Assembly: GCF_003327285.1 (NCBI RefSeq)
Contig: NZ_KZ848475.1
Span: forward strand, 507,339 to 570,685
Direction: 5' to 3'
DNA length: 63,347 nucleotides
From: Microbacterium sorbitolivorans
GTDB lineage: Bacteria; Actinomycetota; Actinomycetes; Actinomycetales; Microbacteriaceae
The position numbers and the translations under genes are program-made. The first letter of the stretch is position 1, and every line of letters begins with the position of its first letter. The notes beneath the pieces were generated by a model, which was not told where the DNA came from, searched no databases, and worked only from the letters and a program-made list of their open reading frames with translations. Shown here in pieces: positions 25,772 to 34,520 of the stretch.

Positions 25772-28330
25772 ATGACGATCACCGCCTCCGCTCCCCGCTT
25801 CGAGCACCTCGCCGAGCCCCTCGGCATCGGGGTCCCCGCTCCCCGCATCAGCTGGACGACCGACGCACCCGCCGGGTGGTCGCAGGCCGCTTACGAGATC
25901 GAGATCCGCCGCGGATCCGCGACCGCCACGAGCGGCCGCGTCGAGTCCGCCGAGCAGATCCTCGTGCCGTGGCCGGCGGATCCGCTGGAAAGCCGCGAGC
26001 GCGCGGAGGCGCGCGTGCGGCTCTGGGGATCCGACGGATCCGCGTCCGAGTTCGGCGAGTGGGCCGCCGCCGAGGCGGGCCTGCTGGATCCATCGGACTG
26101 GATCGCGCACGCGGTCGGGGCCGCGTGGGAGGAGAACGAGGACAAGGACCTGCGCCGCCCGCCGCTCGTGCGCCGCGCGTTCGCGGCGTCGGACGTGGCG
26201 AGCGCGCGCCTGTACGCCACCGCTCACGGCGTCTACGAGGCCGAGATCAACGGCCGCCGCGTCGGGCTCGACGCCCTGAACCCGGGCTGGACGGTGTACT
26301 CCGAGCGCCTCCGCGTGCACGCCTACGACGTCACGGCGCTGCTCCGCGACGGCGAGAACGTCATCGGCGCGTGGCTCGGCGACGGCTGGTACCGCGGCCG
26401 CCTCGGCTTCACGCACCACGGCCACACCTTCGACCTCTACGGCGACGATCTCTCGTTCATCGCGCAGCTCGAGATCACGCACGCCGACGGATCCGTGACC
26501 ACGATCGCGACCGACGGCTCGTGGGAGGCGCACCCGTCGCCGATCCTGCGTTCCGGGCTCTATAACGGCGAGGTCTACGATGCCCGCGAGGAGGTCGACG
26601 GGTGGTCGGCGCCTGGATCCGCCACTGCCGGCTGGACGCCCGTCGCGGTGCGGCCCGCGCGCCCCGAGCGCTTCGTCGCGCCCGAGGGGCCTCCCGTGCG
26701 ATGCACGGAGGAGCTCACGCCCGTCGAGGTCCTCACCTCGCCCGCCGGTCGCACCGTCCTCGATTTCGGCCAGAACTTCACGGGGCGGCTCCGGATCACG
26801 GTGTCGGGCAACGCGGGCGATACCGTCACGCTGCGCACCGCCGAGGTGCTGCAGGGCGGCGAGATCTACACGAGGCCACTGCGCGCGGCGAAGTCGACCG
26901 ACGTCTACACGCTTCGGGGCGGCGGATCCGAGACCTGGGAGCCCCGCTTCACGACGCACGGCTTCCGCTTCGTCGAGGTGACCGGCTGGCCCGGATCCCT
27001 CGACGCCGGCGACATCGTGGGCCGCGTCTATCACTCCGACATGCCCCGCACCGGCTGGTTCACCTCGTCAGATGAGTCGCTCAACAAGCTGCACGAGAAC
27101 GTCGTGTGGGGCACACGTAGCAACTTCGTCGACATCCCCACCGACTGCCCGCAGCGCGACGAGCGCCTCGGCTGGACGGGTGACATCCAGGTGTTTGCGC
27201 CGACGGCGTCGTTCCTCTTCGACGTGTCGGGCTTCCTCTCGAGCTGGCTCAAGGACCTCGCGGTCGAGCAGCGCCGTGAGGACACCGTGCCCTGGTACGT
27301 TCCGGTGATCCCGGGCGGGCCGATGTGGACGCCGACGCGTCCCGGTGCCGTCTGGGGCGATGCCGCCGTGCTCACGCCGTGGACGCTCTTCGAGCGCTTC
27401 GCCGACGAGGGAGTCCTCGCCGCGCAATACGAGTCCGCCCGCGGATGGGTGGATCAGATCGAGGCGCTCGCCGGACCGTCGCGGCTGTGGAACACCGGGT
27501 TCCAACTGGGCGATTGGCTGGATCCGGCCGCGCCGCCGGACGACCCCGCCGATGCCAAGACCGATCGGTACCTCGTCGCGACGGCGTACTTCGCGTGGTC
27601 GGCACGGCGCCTCGCCGACGCGGCTGCCGTTCTCGGTTTCTCTGCCGACGAGGCCCGGTATCGGGCACTCGCCGAGGAGGTGCGCGCGGCGTTCGTCGAC
27701 GAATACTGGGATGGCGACCGTCTCACGAGCGATGCGCAGACGGCGTACGCGCTCGCGATCCGCTTCGAACTCCTGCCCGCCCCGCTTCGCGAGGTTGCCG
27801 GGCGCCGCCTCGCCGAGCTCGTCACCGAGGGAGGAAACCGCATCGCCGTCGGCTTCGCGGGGGTCAACGTCGTCGCCGATGCGCTGAGCTCCACCGGTCA
27901 CGCCGACGCCGCGTTCGACCTGTTGTTCGAGCGAGAGTGCCCGTCGTGGATGTACATGGTCGACCAGGGCGCCACCACGATCTGGGAGCGCTGGGACAGC
28001 CAGATGCCCGACGGCACCGTCAATCCCGGCCGTATGACGAGCTTCAACCACTACGCGCTCGGATCCATCGCCGACTGGCTGCACCGCGAGGTCGCGGGGC
28101 TGTCGCCCGCCGAGCCGGGCTACCGGCGGATCCGCTTTGCGCCGACGCCCGGCCCGCTCGCCTCCGCGTCGGCGCGGCACCTCACCCCCTACGGCGAGGC
28201 GGCGATCTCGTGGACGTCGGCGGATGGGGAACTCTCGGTGGAGGTCACCGTGCCCACCGGGGCCACAGGCATCGTGGAGCTTCCCTCCGGGCGCCACGAG
28301 GTCGGATCCGGGACGCATCGGTTCGCGTAG
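25772..28330 (+). CDS. Alpha-L-rhamnosidase (GH78), second copy
   Basis: An 852-residue cytosolic GH78 enzyme encoded at the end of the importer operon. Domain order matches the first copy: N-terminal Fn3-like and beta domains, ALNPGWTVYSERLRVHAYDVT in the rhamnosidase N region, then the catalytic barrel with DCPQRDERLGWTGD, and a C-terminal beta domain. Sequence identity to the other GH78 looks only moderate, so the two probably differ in linkage or aglycone preference rather than being a recent duplication. No signal peptide, consistent with cytoplasmic action on imported material. A family C palindrome follows the stop after 6 bases. Confidence 0.92.
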   Translation: MTITASAPRFEHLAEPLGIGVPAPRISWTTDAPAGWSQAAYEIEIRRGSATATSGRVESAEQILVPWPADPLESRERAEARVRLWGSDGSASEFGEWAAAEAGLLDPSDWIAHAVGAAWEENEDKDLRRPPLVRRAFAASDVASARLYATAHGVYEAEINGRRVGLDALNPGWTVYSERLRVHAYDVTALLRDGENVIGAWLGDGWYRGRLGFTHHGHTFDLYGDDLSFIAQLEITHADGSVTTIATDGSWEAHPSPILRSGLYNGEVYDAREEVDGWSAPGSATAGWTPVAVRPARPERFVAPEGPPVRCTEELTPVEVLTSPAGRTVLDFGQNFTGRLRITVSGNAGDTVTLRTAEVLQGGEIYTRPLRAAKSTDVYTLRGGGSETWEPRFTTHGFRFVEVTGWPGSLDAGDIVGRVYHSDMPRTGWFTSSDESLNKLHENVVWGTRSNFVDIPTDCPQRDERLGWTGDIQVFAPTASFLFDVSGFLSSWLKDLAVEQRREDTVPWYVPVIPGGPMWTPTRPGAVWGDAAVLTPWTLFERFADEGVLAAQYESARGWVDQIEALAGPSRLWNTGFQLGDWLDPAAPPDDPADAKTDRYLVATAYFAWSARRLADAAAVLGFSADEARYRALAEEVRAAFVDEYWDGDRLTSDAQTAYALAIRFELLPAPLREVAGRRLAELVTEGGNRIAVGFAGVNVVADALSSTGHADAAFDLLFERECPSWMYMVDQGATTIWERWDSQMPDGTVNPGRMTSFNHYALGSIADWLHREVAGLSPAEPGYRRIRFAPTPGPLASASARHLTPYGEAAISWTSADGELSVEVTVPTGATGIVELPSGRHEVGSGTHRFA

Positions 28331-28336
28331 CGCGCC

Positions 28337-28410
28337 GAGATTCTGACGATCGGTCGAGATTCTGACGATTATCGCGATAACGCCTAATCTCACGCGATCG
28401 TCAGAATCTC
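28337..28410. repeat. 74-bp palindrome, family C (GAGATTCTGACGATC type)
   Basis: Order: GAGATTCTGACGATCGG, TCGAGATTCTGACGATT, ATCGCGATAA, then CGCGATCGTCAGAATCTC. The outer arms pair over 15 bases. It sits between convergent genes. Same family at 30854-30927 and, in frame, at 16163-16237. Confidence 0.88.
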
Positions 28411-28431
28411 GCCGCCGCCGGGGCCGGGGCG

Positions 28432-29937
28432 TCAGACCAAATCGGCCCGAGTCACCCGCACCGCAATAGCCTCCCCCTCGGGCAAAGCAACCGGGTCCGC
28501 CCCCGCGAACGCGAAGTCGCGGTGCACCTCGTCGATCTCGAACTCGCCCGCGCGCGTGATGGTCATGTTCCAGGTGTCGATGATGTCGACGACGAAGCGG
28601 TCGTCTTCGACGGGGGCCTCGCCCTCGTAGTGGGTGATGGGGATCCGCACCCGCCACGACGCCGGCGCGGTGCGCCCGAAGTAGATGAGGTACTGGCGGC
28701 GACCCCACCCGACGCCGAGCTCGGGGTCGTCCCACTTGTCGATCGGGTCGAGGCCGGGCACGACGAGGTCGTCGAGGATGCCGCGCAGGAAGCCGATGCG
28801 GGCGGGCGAGGATCCACGGAGCCTCCCGCCCTCGACGATCTGCAGGCTGCCGCTCTCGGTCTCGTAGCTCTCGCCGTGCGAGGCGTAGCAGCCGTCGATC
28901 GTGACGTTCCAGAAGCGATCGACGAGCTCCTCGCCCGAGAGCTGGCCCCAGCGCGCCGCCGCGTTGCCCTCGTACTTGATCTCGTCGAGCACGATCGGCT
29001 TGTAGTAGGCGTCGCGGTAGATGCGCGCGCGGCCCGGCTTCTCGGTCGCAAAGCCGTTCTGGATCGACGCGTGCGTCACCCAGGGGCGGTTGTTGTCGAA
29101 GATGTGCATCCAGTTGTGAATGGAGCGCGGGTGCTGCGACGGGTCGATGTCGGCGATGAGCTGCCCGAGACGATCCCACCGCTCCTCCGGGCGCAGCAGC
29201 TGGTCGTATTCGTTGCAGAGCGACCACCACACGTTCGGGAAGGCTGCCAGGCGCGCGACGAGATAGCGCGCGTAGATCGCGTCCTCCTCCTCGCTCAGCT
29301 CGTTGAGGCCGAAGACGCCGCGGTCGTAGGCGTTGAGGATCAGCACGTCGGCCTCGATCCCCGCCTCGCCCAGCGCGCGCACGGCCCCGTCGAGCCTCTG
29401 GAAGAAGGCGGGCACGGGCCGCGTCACGTCCCAGCGCCCGTCGGTCTTCTCGAACGGCATGAGCTCGGGGGCGTGCTCCACGGATCCGCCCGCCTGCGGG
29501 AACACCATGAAGCGCAGCTTGTTGAACCGCGCCTCGACGAACGACGAGATCGTGTCGCCGAAGAGCGGCTCGTCCTGGTGCAGCCAGTTATAGGCGGTGC
29601 CGCCGACGGGCCGGAACGGCGTGCCGTCGGCGTGCGCGAAGTGGAAGGTGTGCGCGACCCGCACGGGGCCGCGCCCGCGCGCCTCGCCGACGTCGACGGA
29701 TCCGCCGAGCACGTCGAGCGGCGTGCGCGCGTTTTCGACGGCCCAGCTCCAGGATCCGGGCTTTTCGGGCAGGAAACGGGCGCGGTAATCGCGGCCGCCG
29801 TCCCAGAAACCGGCGACCGTCACCTCGTCGCCGTCGGCGTGCCGCAGCCGCACCGTAAACGGCGCCGTCGCGATGACCGGCAGGGCGCTCTCGCCGCGGA
29901 AGGAGAGTTCGATGAGCTGGTACAGGGCGTGCGTCAT
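28432..29937 (-). CDS. DUF5060/DUF4038 glycoside hydrolase (apiosidase-like candidate)
   Basis: A 501-residue cytosolic protein. An N-terminal beta domain of DUF5060 type (PFTVRLRHADGDEVTVAGFWDGG; RFLPEKPGSWSW, about 25-75) is followed by a DUF4038-type TIM barrel (about 95-390) with likely catalytic carboxylates in WWSLCNEYD and in VLDEIKYEG, and a C-terminal beta domain of DUF5605 type. DUF4038 catalytic domains include family GH140, the apiosidases of rhamnogalacturonan-II degradation; with apionate-pathway candidates 12 kb away, apiose release is an attractive proposal. Start at 29937: GAGG just precedes the ATG, and upstream codons are not protein-like. It is 20 bases from the epimerase gene. 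Confidence 0.72.
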   Translation of the reverse strand: MTHALYQLIELSFRGESALPVIATAPFTVRLRHADGDEVTVAGFWDGGRDYRARFLPEKPGSWSWAVENARTPLDVLGGSVDVGEARGRGPVRVAHTFHFAHADGTPFRPVGGTAYNWLHQDEPLFGDTISSFVEARFNKLRFMVFPQAGGSVEHAPELMPFEKTDGRWDVTRPVPAFFQRLDGAVRALGEAGIEADVLILNAYDRGVFGLNELSEEEDAIYARYLVARLAAFPNVWWSLCNEYDQLLRPEERWDRLGQLIADIDPSQHPRSIHNWMHIFDNNRPWVTHASIQNGFATEKPGRARIYRDAYYKPIVLDEIKYEGNAAARWGQLSGEELVDRFWNVTIDGCYASHGESYETESGSLQIVEGGRLRGSSPARIGFLRGILDDLVVPGLDPIDKWDDPELGVGWGRRQYLIYFGRTAPASWRVRIPITHYEGEAPVEDDRFVVDIIDTWNMTITRAGEFEIDEVHRDFAFAGADPVALPEGEAIAVRVTRADLV

Positions 29938-29957
29938 GGATCCTCGTCGATCGGGGT

Positions 29958-30785
29958 TCAGCGCCAGTCGTGCTCGGCGACGAAGCCGAGCTCGGCCTGG
30001 ATCTTGCGGGTGGACATCAGAGATTCGTATTCGCCGAGGTCGCTCGCGACGGGCGTCCCGGGAAACCATCGCGCGGCGACGGCCCGCGACGGATCCGCGG
30101 TGCCGGACGTCGGGGAGGCGACGTTATAGACGCGAAAGCCGGGCACCGGATCCGCGAGCGCGAGGGCGACGGCGCGGGCGCCGTCGCGCGCGTCGACCCA
30201 GCTGCCGATGAGGTCGCGTCGGTATCCCGGATCCGCCGCGCGCGCGAACGTGTCGTATTCGCCCTCGGCGACGACGTTCGTGAAGCGCAGGGCGGTGTAC
30301 GCGGAGGATCCCCAGCGCGCGAGCTGCGCGGCGATCGCCTCCTCGGCGACCTTGCCGAGGCCGTAAGTGTTGCTAGCGCTTGTATAGGTCTCGTCGACCG
30401 GGAGCTGCGGCGGGGCCTCGTCGAACGGGAAGCCCATCGCCGTGATGCTCGAGGCGAAGACGACATTGTCGATGCCTACGCGGTGCGCCGCGTGCAGCAC
30501 GTTGAACGTCGCGGTCACGTTGGTGTGGAAGGTGGTCACGTCGGGCACGAGGCCGTTGACCGGGATCGCCGCGAGGTGCACGAGCGCGTCGAGCCCCTCG
30601 TGGCGGGCGGTGACGCCGAAAAGCGCGTCGAGCGTCTGGCCGTAGTCGCCGAGGTCGACCCGCGTGAAGCCGGCACCTGCTGATCCGACGAGGTCGAAGC
30701 CGATGACCTCGTGGCCCTCCGCGGTCAGCCGCTCGACCGTGGCGCGGCCGAGCTTGCCGCTGCTTCCCGTGACGCCGATGATCAT
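29958..30785 (-). CDS. NAD-dependent epimerase/dehydratase (extended SDR)
   Basis: A 275-residue cytosolic extended SDR. It shows the nucleotide motif GVTGSSGKLGRATV at the N-terminus, the acidic residue after beta-2 (GFDLVG), and the Tyr-x-x-x-Lys pair in NTYGLGKVAEEAI near residue 140. Family roles are epimerisation, dehydration or oxidation of a sugar or sugar acid. Start 30785 is preferred over the longer frame because GGAG sits 6 bases upstream. It is the first gene of a two-gene unit with the DUF5060/4038 hydrolase. A TGAGTTATTATTCA palindrome, similar to the site before the SorC gene, lies 19 bases upstream. Confidence 0.8.
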   Translation of the reverse strand: MIIGVTGSSGKLGRATVERLTAEGHEVIGFDLVGSAGAGFTRVDLGDYGQTLDALFGVTARHEGLDALVHLAAIPVNGLVPDVTTFHTNVTATFNVLHAAHRVGIDNVVFASSITAMGFPFDEAPPQLPVDETYTSASNTYGLGKVAEEAIAAQLARWGSSAYTALRFTNVVAEGEYDTFARAADPGYRRDLIGSWVDARDGARAVALALADPVPGFRVYNVASPTSGTADPSRAVAARWFPGTPVASDLGEYESLMSTRKIQAELGFVAEHDWR

Positions 30786-30803
30786 TCGCCGCTCCTTTGC
30801 GAG

Positions 30804-30817
30804 TGAGTTATTATTCA
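30804..30817. promoter_or_regulatory. Candidate SorC-type operator upstream of epimerase
   Basis: TGAGTTATTATTCA, read on the minus strand as TGAATAATAACTCA. It matches 11 of 14 positions of TGAATAAAGATTCA at 32717-32730, beside the SorC regulator. It is embedded in a slightly longer palindrome GTGAGTTATTATTCAC. Confidence 0.5.
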
Positions 30818-30853
30818 CTGTTGATTAGTCTAGCAGGGCGTTTTGCGGGCGGT

Positions 30854-30927
30854 GAGATTCTGACGATCGCTCGAGATTCTGGCGATTATCGCGAATACGC
30901 CGATTCTCACGCGATCGTCAGAATCTC
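30854..30927. repeat. 74-bp palindrome, family C
   Basis: Arms GAGATTCTGACGATCG and CGATCGTCAGAATCTC pair perfectly, with an internal second GAGATTCTGGCGATT. It overlaps the last bases of the acyltransferase gene: that gene's TGA stop (30926-30928) lies in the right end of the palindrome. Confidence 0.88.
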
Positions 30928-32602
30928 ACCGAGCCGCCCCCAACACCTCGGCAGCCTCGGGCCGATGCACGCCCCGGGGCCGATACCCGAGCGCCCCCGA
31001 CACCCCCACCAGATCCGCCAACAGCCAAATAATGGCCAGCCACATCTCGGTGCCCTGCAGCCCCGGAACCTGCGCGTCGCGCCGCGGCCCGGCCTTCGCG
31101 GCCGCGAAGGGGAAGCCCTCCCCCGGAACCCAGTGCGTCAGGGCATCCTCGAGCAGCAGGCTCGCGGTGCGGCGGATCTCGTCGGCGCGGTAATCCGGGG
31201 CCCCCTGCCGCGCGAGCCACAGCGGGTGCGCGACGTCGAGCACGTTGCACGCGTTCTGGTTCTCGCGATCGAAGAACCGCCCCTCGCGGGCGTGCGCCAG
31301 GACCGTGTCGATCACACGCTGCGGCCGCGGCAGCGGCACCCCGAACTGCGCGTAGCTGCCGCGCGAGGCGCGGTAGAAGCCATTCACGATCTGCAGATCG
31401 CCGTCTGCGGGAGACGGCGTTCCCCACATGCCGGTCCGCGGATCCGTGTGCGCGGTCAACCAGCCGAACAGCGCGACCGCGGTCGCCTCGGCGCCCGGGG
31501 TGTTCTTGCGGCGGTTCCAGAGCAGCGCCGTGCCGAGCGCGTCGGCATAGTTGCCGGCGTTCCACGGCCGCCCCTCCCACGGCAGCGCCGCGAGGTAGTC
31601 GAGCGTGCCGTCGGCGCCGAGCTCGTCGAACGCCGCGATCGGGTGCGCGAACTCCGAACCGAGCACGTCGAGCGCGTAGCCGACGCTCAGCACCGAATAC
31701 GGCGACTCGCTGTCGACGAGGGCCATACCCGACGGATCCGGGTTGCCGGCGGAATCGAACGGCGGCACGAGACCCGTTTCCGGATCCTGCAGCGCGCGCA
31801 GGCGCGCGACGTGCTCGTCCGCGGGGAGCTGCGGCGGGACGTCGCCCAGCAGGTACGCCGCGATCTCGACGGCATCGCAGTGCGCCCGCACGGTCGGATC
31901 CGCGCCCGGCTTATCGAGGTAACCCGCGCTATCCCACGCGCGGTCGAGGATCCGGGGCGCGCTGGCGCGCGCCTCGTCCGCGAACGCGGCGAGGCGGCTC
32001 GCGACATCGCCCTCGGGGGCGTCGGGCTTCACGCGCCACTTGCGCACGCGCGCGGGGTTTCCGGCGACGACCGCGCCGGCGGGCACATCCTTCGTGACGA
32101 TGGATCCGGCCGCGATCATCGCGCGGTCGCCGACCGTCACGCCGTCGACGATCATGACGTGCGAGCCAACCCACACGTCGTCACCGATCGTGATGCCCTT
32201 CGCGGTGAGGGGCTGTTTGAAGACGGGGGTGTCCGGATCCGCCATCGTGTGGTTGAACGCGAGGATCGACGTGTGCGCGCCGATGCGCACGGCGTTGCCG
32301 AGCGTGACCTCACCGCGTACGACGGTGAAGGGGTTAATGGTGCAGTTCGCGCCGGTGACGAGGGTGCCTGTCACGTAGGCGTGGCCGGCGACGTACGAGC
32401 TATCGCCGAGCACCATGCGGTCCATCTGCACCGCCGCGATCTCCGACACGAAGCACCGCTCGCCGATCGAGACCTCGGGGTTCAGGCGCATCGCCTCGGC
32501 CTGCAGGGCGAGCTGCCGCTCCCGCTCGTCGGCGCTCGAGTGCTCCCAGAAGAACCAGGGCGAGTAGTCGAAGTGGTTCTTATCGAACGGAGAGGTCGTC
32601 AT
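30926..32602 (-). CDS. Hexapeptide acyltransferase fused to an alpha/alpha-toroid-like domain
   Basis: A 558-residue protein in two parts. Residues about 1-195 form a left-handed beta-helix acyltransferase of the CoA-dependent maltose/galactoside O-acetyltransferase type (TIGDDVWVGSHVMIVDGVTVGDRAMIAAGSIVTKDVP, with an active-site His in LAFNHTM). Residues about 205-558 are a helical domain with repeated aromatic motifs (GYALDVLGS; PWNAGNYADALG; NACNVLDVAHPLW) like (alpha/alpha)6 barrels of carbohydrate enzymes. It may acylate a sugar bound by the second domain; the substrate is unknown. The ATG at 32602 follows AAAGGGAAG. It is divergent from the SorC gene, which probably controls it. Confidence 0.75.
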   Translation of the reverse strand: MTTSPFDKNHFDYSPWFFWEHSSADERERQLALQAEAMRLNPEVSIGERCFVSEIAAVQMDRMVLGDSSYVAGHAYVTGTLVTGANCTINPFTVVRGEVTLGNAVRIGAHTSILAFNHTMADPDTPVFKQPLTAKGITIGDDVWVGSHVMIVDGVTVGDRAMIAAGSIVTKDVPAGAVVAGNPARVRKWRVKPDAPEGDVASRLAAFADEARASAPRILDRAWDSAGYLDKPGADPTVRAHCDAVEIAAYLLGDVPPQLPADEHVARLRALQDPETGLVPPFDSAGNPDPSGMALVDSESPYSVLSVGYALDVLGSEFAHPIAAFDELGADGTLDYLAALPWEGRPWNAGNYADALGTALLWNRRKNTPGAEATAVALFGWLTAHTDPRTGMWGTPSPADGDLQIVNGFYRASRGSYAQFGVPLPRPQRVIDTVLAHAREGRFFDRENQNACNVLDVAHPLWLARQGAPDYRADEIRRTASLLLEDALTHWVPGEGFPFAAAKAGPRRDAQVPGLQGTEMWLAIIWLLADLVGVSGALGYRPRGVHRPEAAEVLGAAR

Positions 32603-32716
32603 CGTCTTCCCTTTCAGGGCCCGCGTGGGCGGGCATACATCCGACGTTACGCAGTCTCCGCGCCGCGAATTGCACGAACGATCGCATTCGATCATCGGCC
32701 GACACGGGTTAGGGTA

Positions 32717-32730
32717 TGAATAAAGATTCA
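32717..32730. promoter_or_regulatory. Candidate SorC operator
   Basis: TGAATAAAGATTCA is an inverted repeat (TGAAT/ATTCA, 4-base spacer) 35 bases before the SorC-family gene, in the region it shares with the divergent acyltransferase gene. Similar 14-mers are at 30804-30817 and 37766-37779. Confidence 0.6.
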
Positions 32731-32765
32731 GACCCGATCGCTTTGCGAGGGGAACGGAGACCAGG

Positions 32766-33740
32766 GTGACCCAGAACACGATCCGTCAGGCCGATGGCCA
32801 GACGCGGCTGATGACGAAGATCGCGCGCATGTATCACGAGCACGGTCTGCGTCAGGCCGAGATCGCGCGCCAGCTGAGCATCTCGCAGGCGAAGGTCTCG
32901 CGCCTGCTGAAGCGCGCCGAGCAGGCGGGCATCATCCGCACGATCGTGACCGCGGCACCCGGCGTCTACGCCGAGCTCGAGGAGGAGATCGAGAAGCGCT
33001 TCGGCCTCAACGAGGCCGTCGTCGTCGACGTGGATCCGGAGGCGAGCGAGCAGGACATCCTCGCCGCGATCGGCGCGGGCGCGGCCGGATATCTCGAGGC
33101 CTCGTTCTCGGGCCGCGACCGCATCGGCGTCTCGTCGTGGAGCCAGACGGTGCTCGCGATGGTCGACCGCATGCGCCCCCTCAACCCGCGCGGGGCCGAG
33201 GAGGTCGTGCAGCTGCTCGGCGGCGTCGGGGCGCCCGAGGCGCAGAGCCACTCCAACCGGATCCTGGGCGAGTTCGCCCGCATGATCGGCGCCGAGGCGG
33301 TCTACGTGCCGGCGCCCGGAATCGTCGCGACGCGCGAGATCCACGCGAGCCTCATGCAGGAGGCGCCGATGCAGGAGATCACGCGGCACTGGCGGGACCT
33401 CACGGTCGCGATCATGGGCATCGGCAGCATCGAGCCGTCGGCCGTGCTCGCGACGAGCGGCAACGCGTTCTCGTCCGGCGAGATCCAGAGGCTCGCCGAC
33501 GCCGGCGCCGCGGGCGACATCTGCCACCGCATCTTCCGCGCCGACGGATCGCTCGTGGAGGGCGACCACGACGACCGCATCATCGCGATCCAGACCGACG
33601 ACCTGCTGCGGATCCCGCGCCGCGTCGGCCTCGCGGGCGGCCCGCGCAAGCGCGACGCGATCCGCGGCGCCCTCGAGGGTAGGTGGATCACGACCCTCAT
33701 CACCGACGTCCACACCGCCGAGGCGCTGGTCGCGGAGTAG
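32766..33740 (+). CDS. SorC-family sugar-responsive transcriptional regulator
   Basis: A 324-residue regulator. An N-terminal helix-turn-helix (HEHGLRQAEIARQLSISQAKVSRLLKRA, about 24-52) is joined to a SorC sugar-phosphate-binding domain of the ribose-5-phosphate-isomerase-like fold (GRDRIGVSSWSQTVLAMV; LLGGVGAPEAQ; VAIMGIGSIEPS; IAIQTDDLLRI). Members are usually relieved or activated by a phosphorylated sugar. The start is GTG at 32766 after GGGGAACGGAG. Its gene is central in the carbohydrate cluster, and matching palindromes precede three transcription units, so it is probably a regulon controller here. Ends in a double family B palindrome. Confidence 0.88.
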   Translation: MTQNTIRQADGQTRLMTKIARMYHEHGLRQAEIARQLSISQAKVSRLLKRAEQAGIIRTIVTAAPGVYAELEEEIEKRFGLNEAVVVDVDPEASEQDILAAIGAGAAGYLEASFSGRDRIGVSSWSQTVLAMVDRMRPLNPRGAEEVVQLLGGVGAPEAQSHSNRILGEFARMIGAEAVYVPAPGIVATREIHASLMQEAPMQEITRHWRDLTVAIMGIGSIEPSAVLATSGNAFSSGEIQRLADAGAAGDICHRIFRADGSLVEGDHDDRIIAIQTDDLLRIPRRVGLAGGPRKRDAIRGALEGRWITTLITDVHTAEALVAE

Positions 33741-33741
33741 A

Positions 33742-33797
33742 GGGTCGCCACAAAACGTCGCCTCAAGCCACCCCGAGGCGACAATTCATGGCGACCC
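33742..33797. repeat. 56-bp palindrome, family B
   Basis: GGGTCGCCACAAAACGTCGCC and a right arm GGCGACAATTCATGGCGACCC. The outer parts pair but AATTCA opposite AAAACG is a central mismatch. The copy at 42623-42678 has the same mismatch, so this is a subtype, not random decay. It starts 2 bases after the SorC stop. Confidence 0.88.
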
Positions 33798-33810
33798 AGT
33801 ATGGAGGAAT

Positions 33811-33866
33811 GGGTCGCCACAAAATGTCGCCTGCGCGTGCGCTCGGGCGACGTTTTGTGGCGACCC
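33811..33866. repeat. 56-bp palindrome, family B, fully paired subtype
   Basis: GGGTCGCCACAAAATGTCGCC pairs with GGCGACGTTTTGTGGCGACCC almost completely. It is a direct tandem neighbour of the copy at 33742 and lies before the stop of the convergent racemase-like gene. Confidence 0.88.
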
Positions 33867-33876
33867 TTAAGACGGG

Positions 33877-34518
33877 CTAGAGCGACGCGGCCAGGCGCTC
33901 GATGCCCGGGCGCAGGCTCGTGAGCACCGGCACGTCGACCGTCGCAGCGTCAGCGGCCGACGCCATCGATGCCTGCGCCAGCACGATCACGTCGGCGTCG
34001 GGCGCGAGCCGCTCGATCGCCGCCACGACGAGCCGGTCGTGGGTCTCGCGATCCCCGCCCGCGACCGCCTCGAACGCGCCCTCGACGACCTCGCTCACGA
34101 TCTGCGGATCCCGACCCGCGAGCTCCGCGCGCTCGCGGATCAGCGAGGTCGTCGGCTCGCACGTCGTCGGCAGCGTCGCGATCACCGCGATGCGGGGCCC
34201 CGTCGCGACCGCGACGTCGGCCATCGCCTCGTCGATGCGCAGCACCGGGATGCCGACGCGCTCCGCGATCGGCGCCGCGAGCTGAGAGATCGACGAGCAG
34301 GTGAACATCACGGCGTCCGCGCCGCCGTCCTTCGCCGCGCGCGCGAGGCTCTCGAGGCGGCCCTCGATGGATCCGGAGAGCCGCGGGTCGCGCAGGTCGG
34401 CGACGATCTTGTCGTCGAGGTAGTTGACCGTCGCGACATCCGGCAGCAGCTCTCCGGCGAGCGCCATCACCGGCGGGATGACGACCGCTCCCGTATGGAG
34501 AAATGCGATTCGGGTCAT
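33877..34518 (-). CDS. Aspartate/glutamate racemase-family protein
   Basis: A 213-residue cytosolic protein of the Asp/Glu/hydantoin racemase superfamily. The first catalytic Cys region is present (VMFTCSSISQLA), but the second conserved position, normally a GCTE-like motif, reads VIVLAQASMA and lacks Cys. A two-base proton-transfer racemisation is therefore unlikely; a one-Cys reaction such as decarboxylation or isomerisation, or a binding role, is possible. The start is ATG at 34518, 2 bases after the permease stop, so it is the last gene of the second importer operon. Function not recognised beyond the family. Confidence 0.72.
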   Translation of the reverse strand: MTRIAFLHTGAVVIPPVMALAGELLPDVATVNYLDDKIVADLRDPRLSGSIEGRLESLARAAKDGGADAVMFTCSSISQLAAPIAERVGIPVLRIDEAMADVAVATGPRIAVIATLPTTCEPTTSLIRERAELAGRDPQIVSEVVEGAFEAVAGGDRETHDRLVVAAIERLAPDADVIVLAQASMASAADAATVDVPVLTSLRPGIERLAASL

Positions 34519-34520
34519 GA

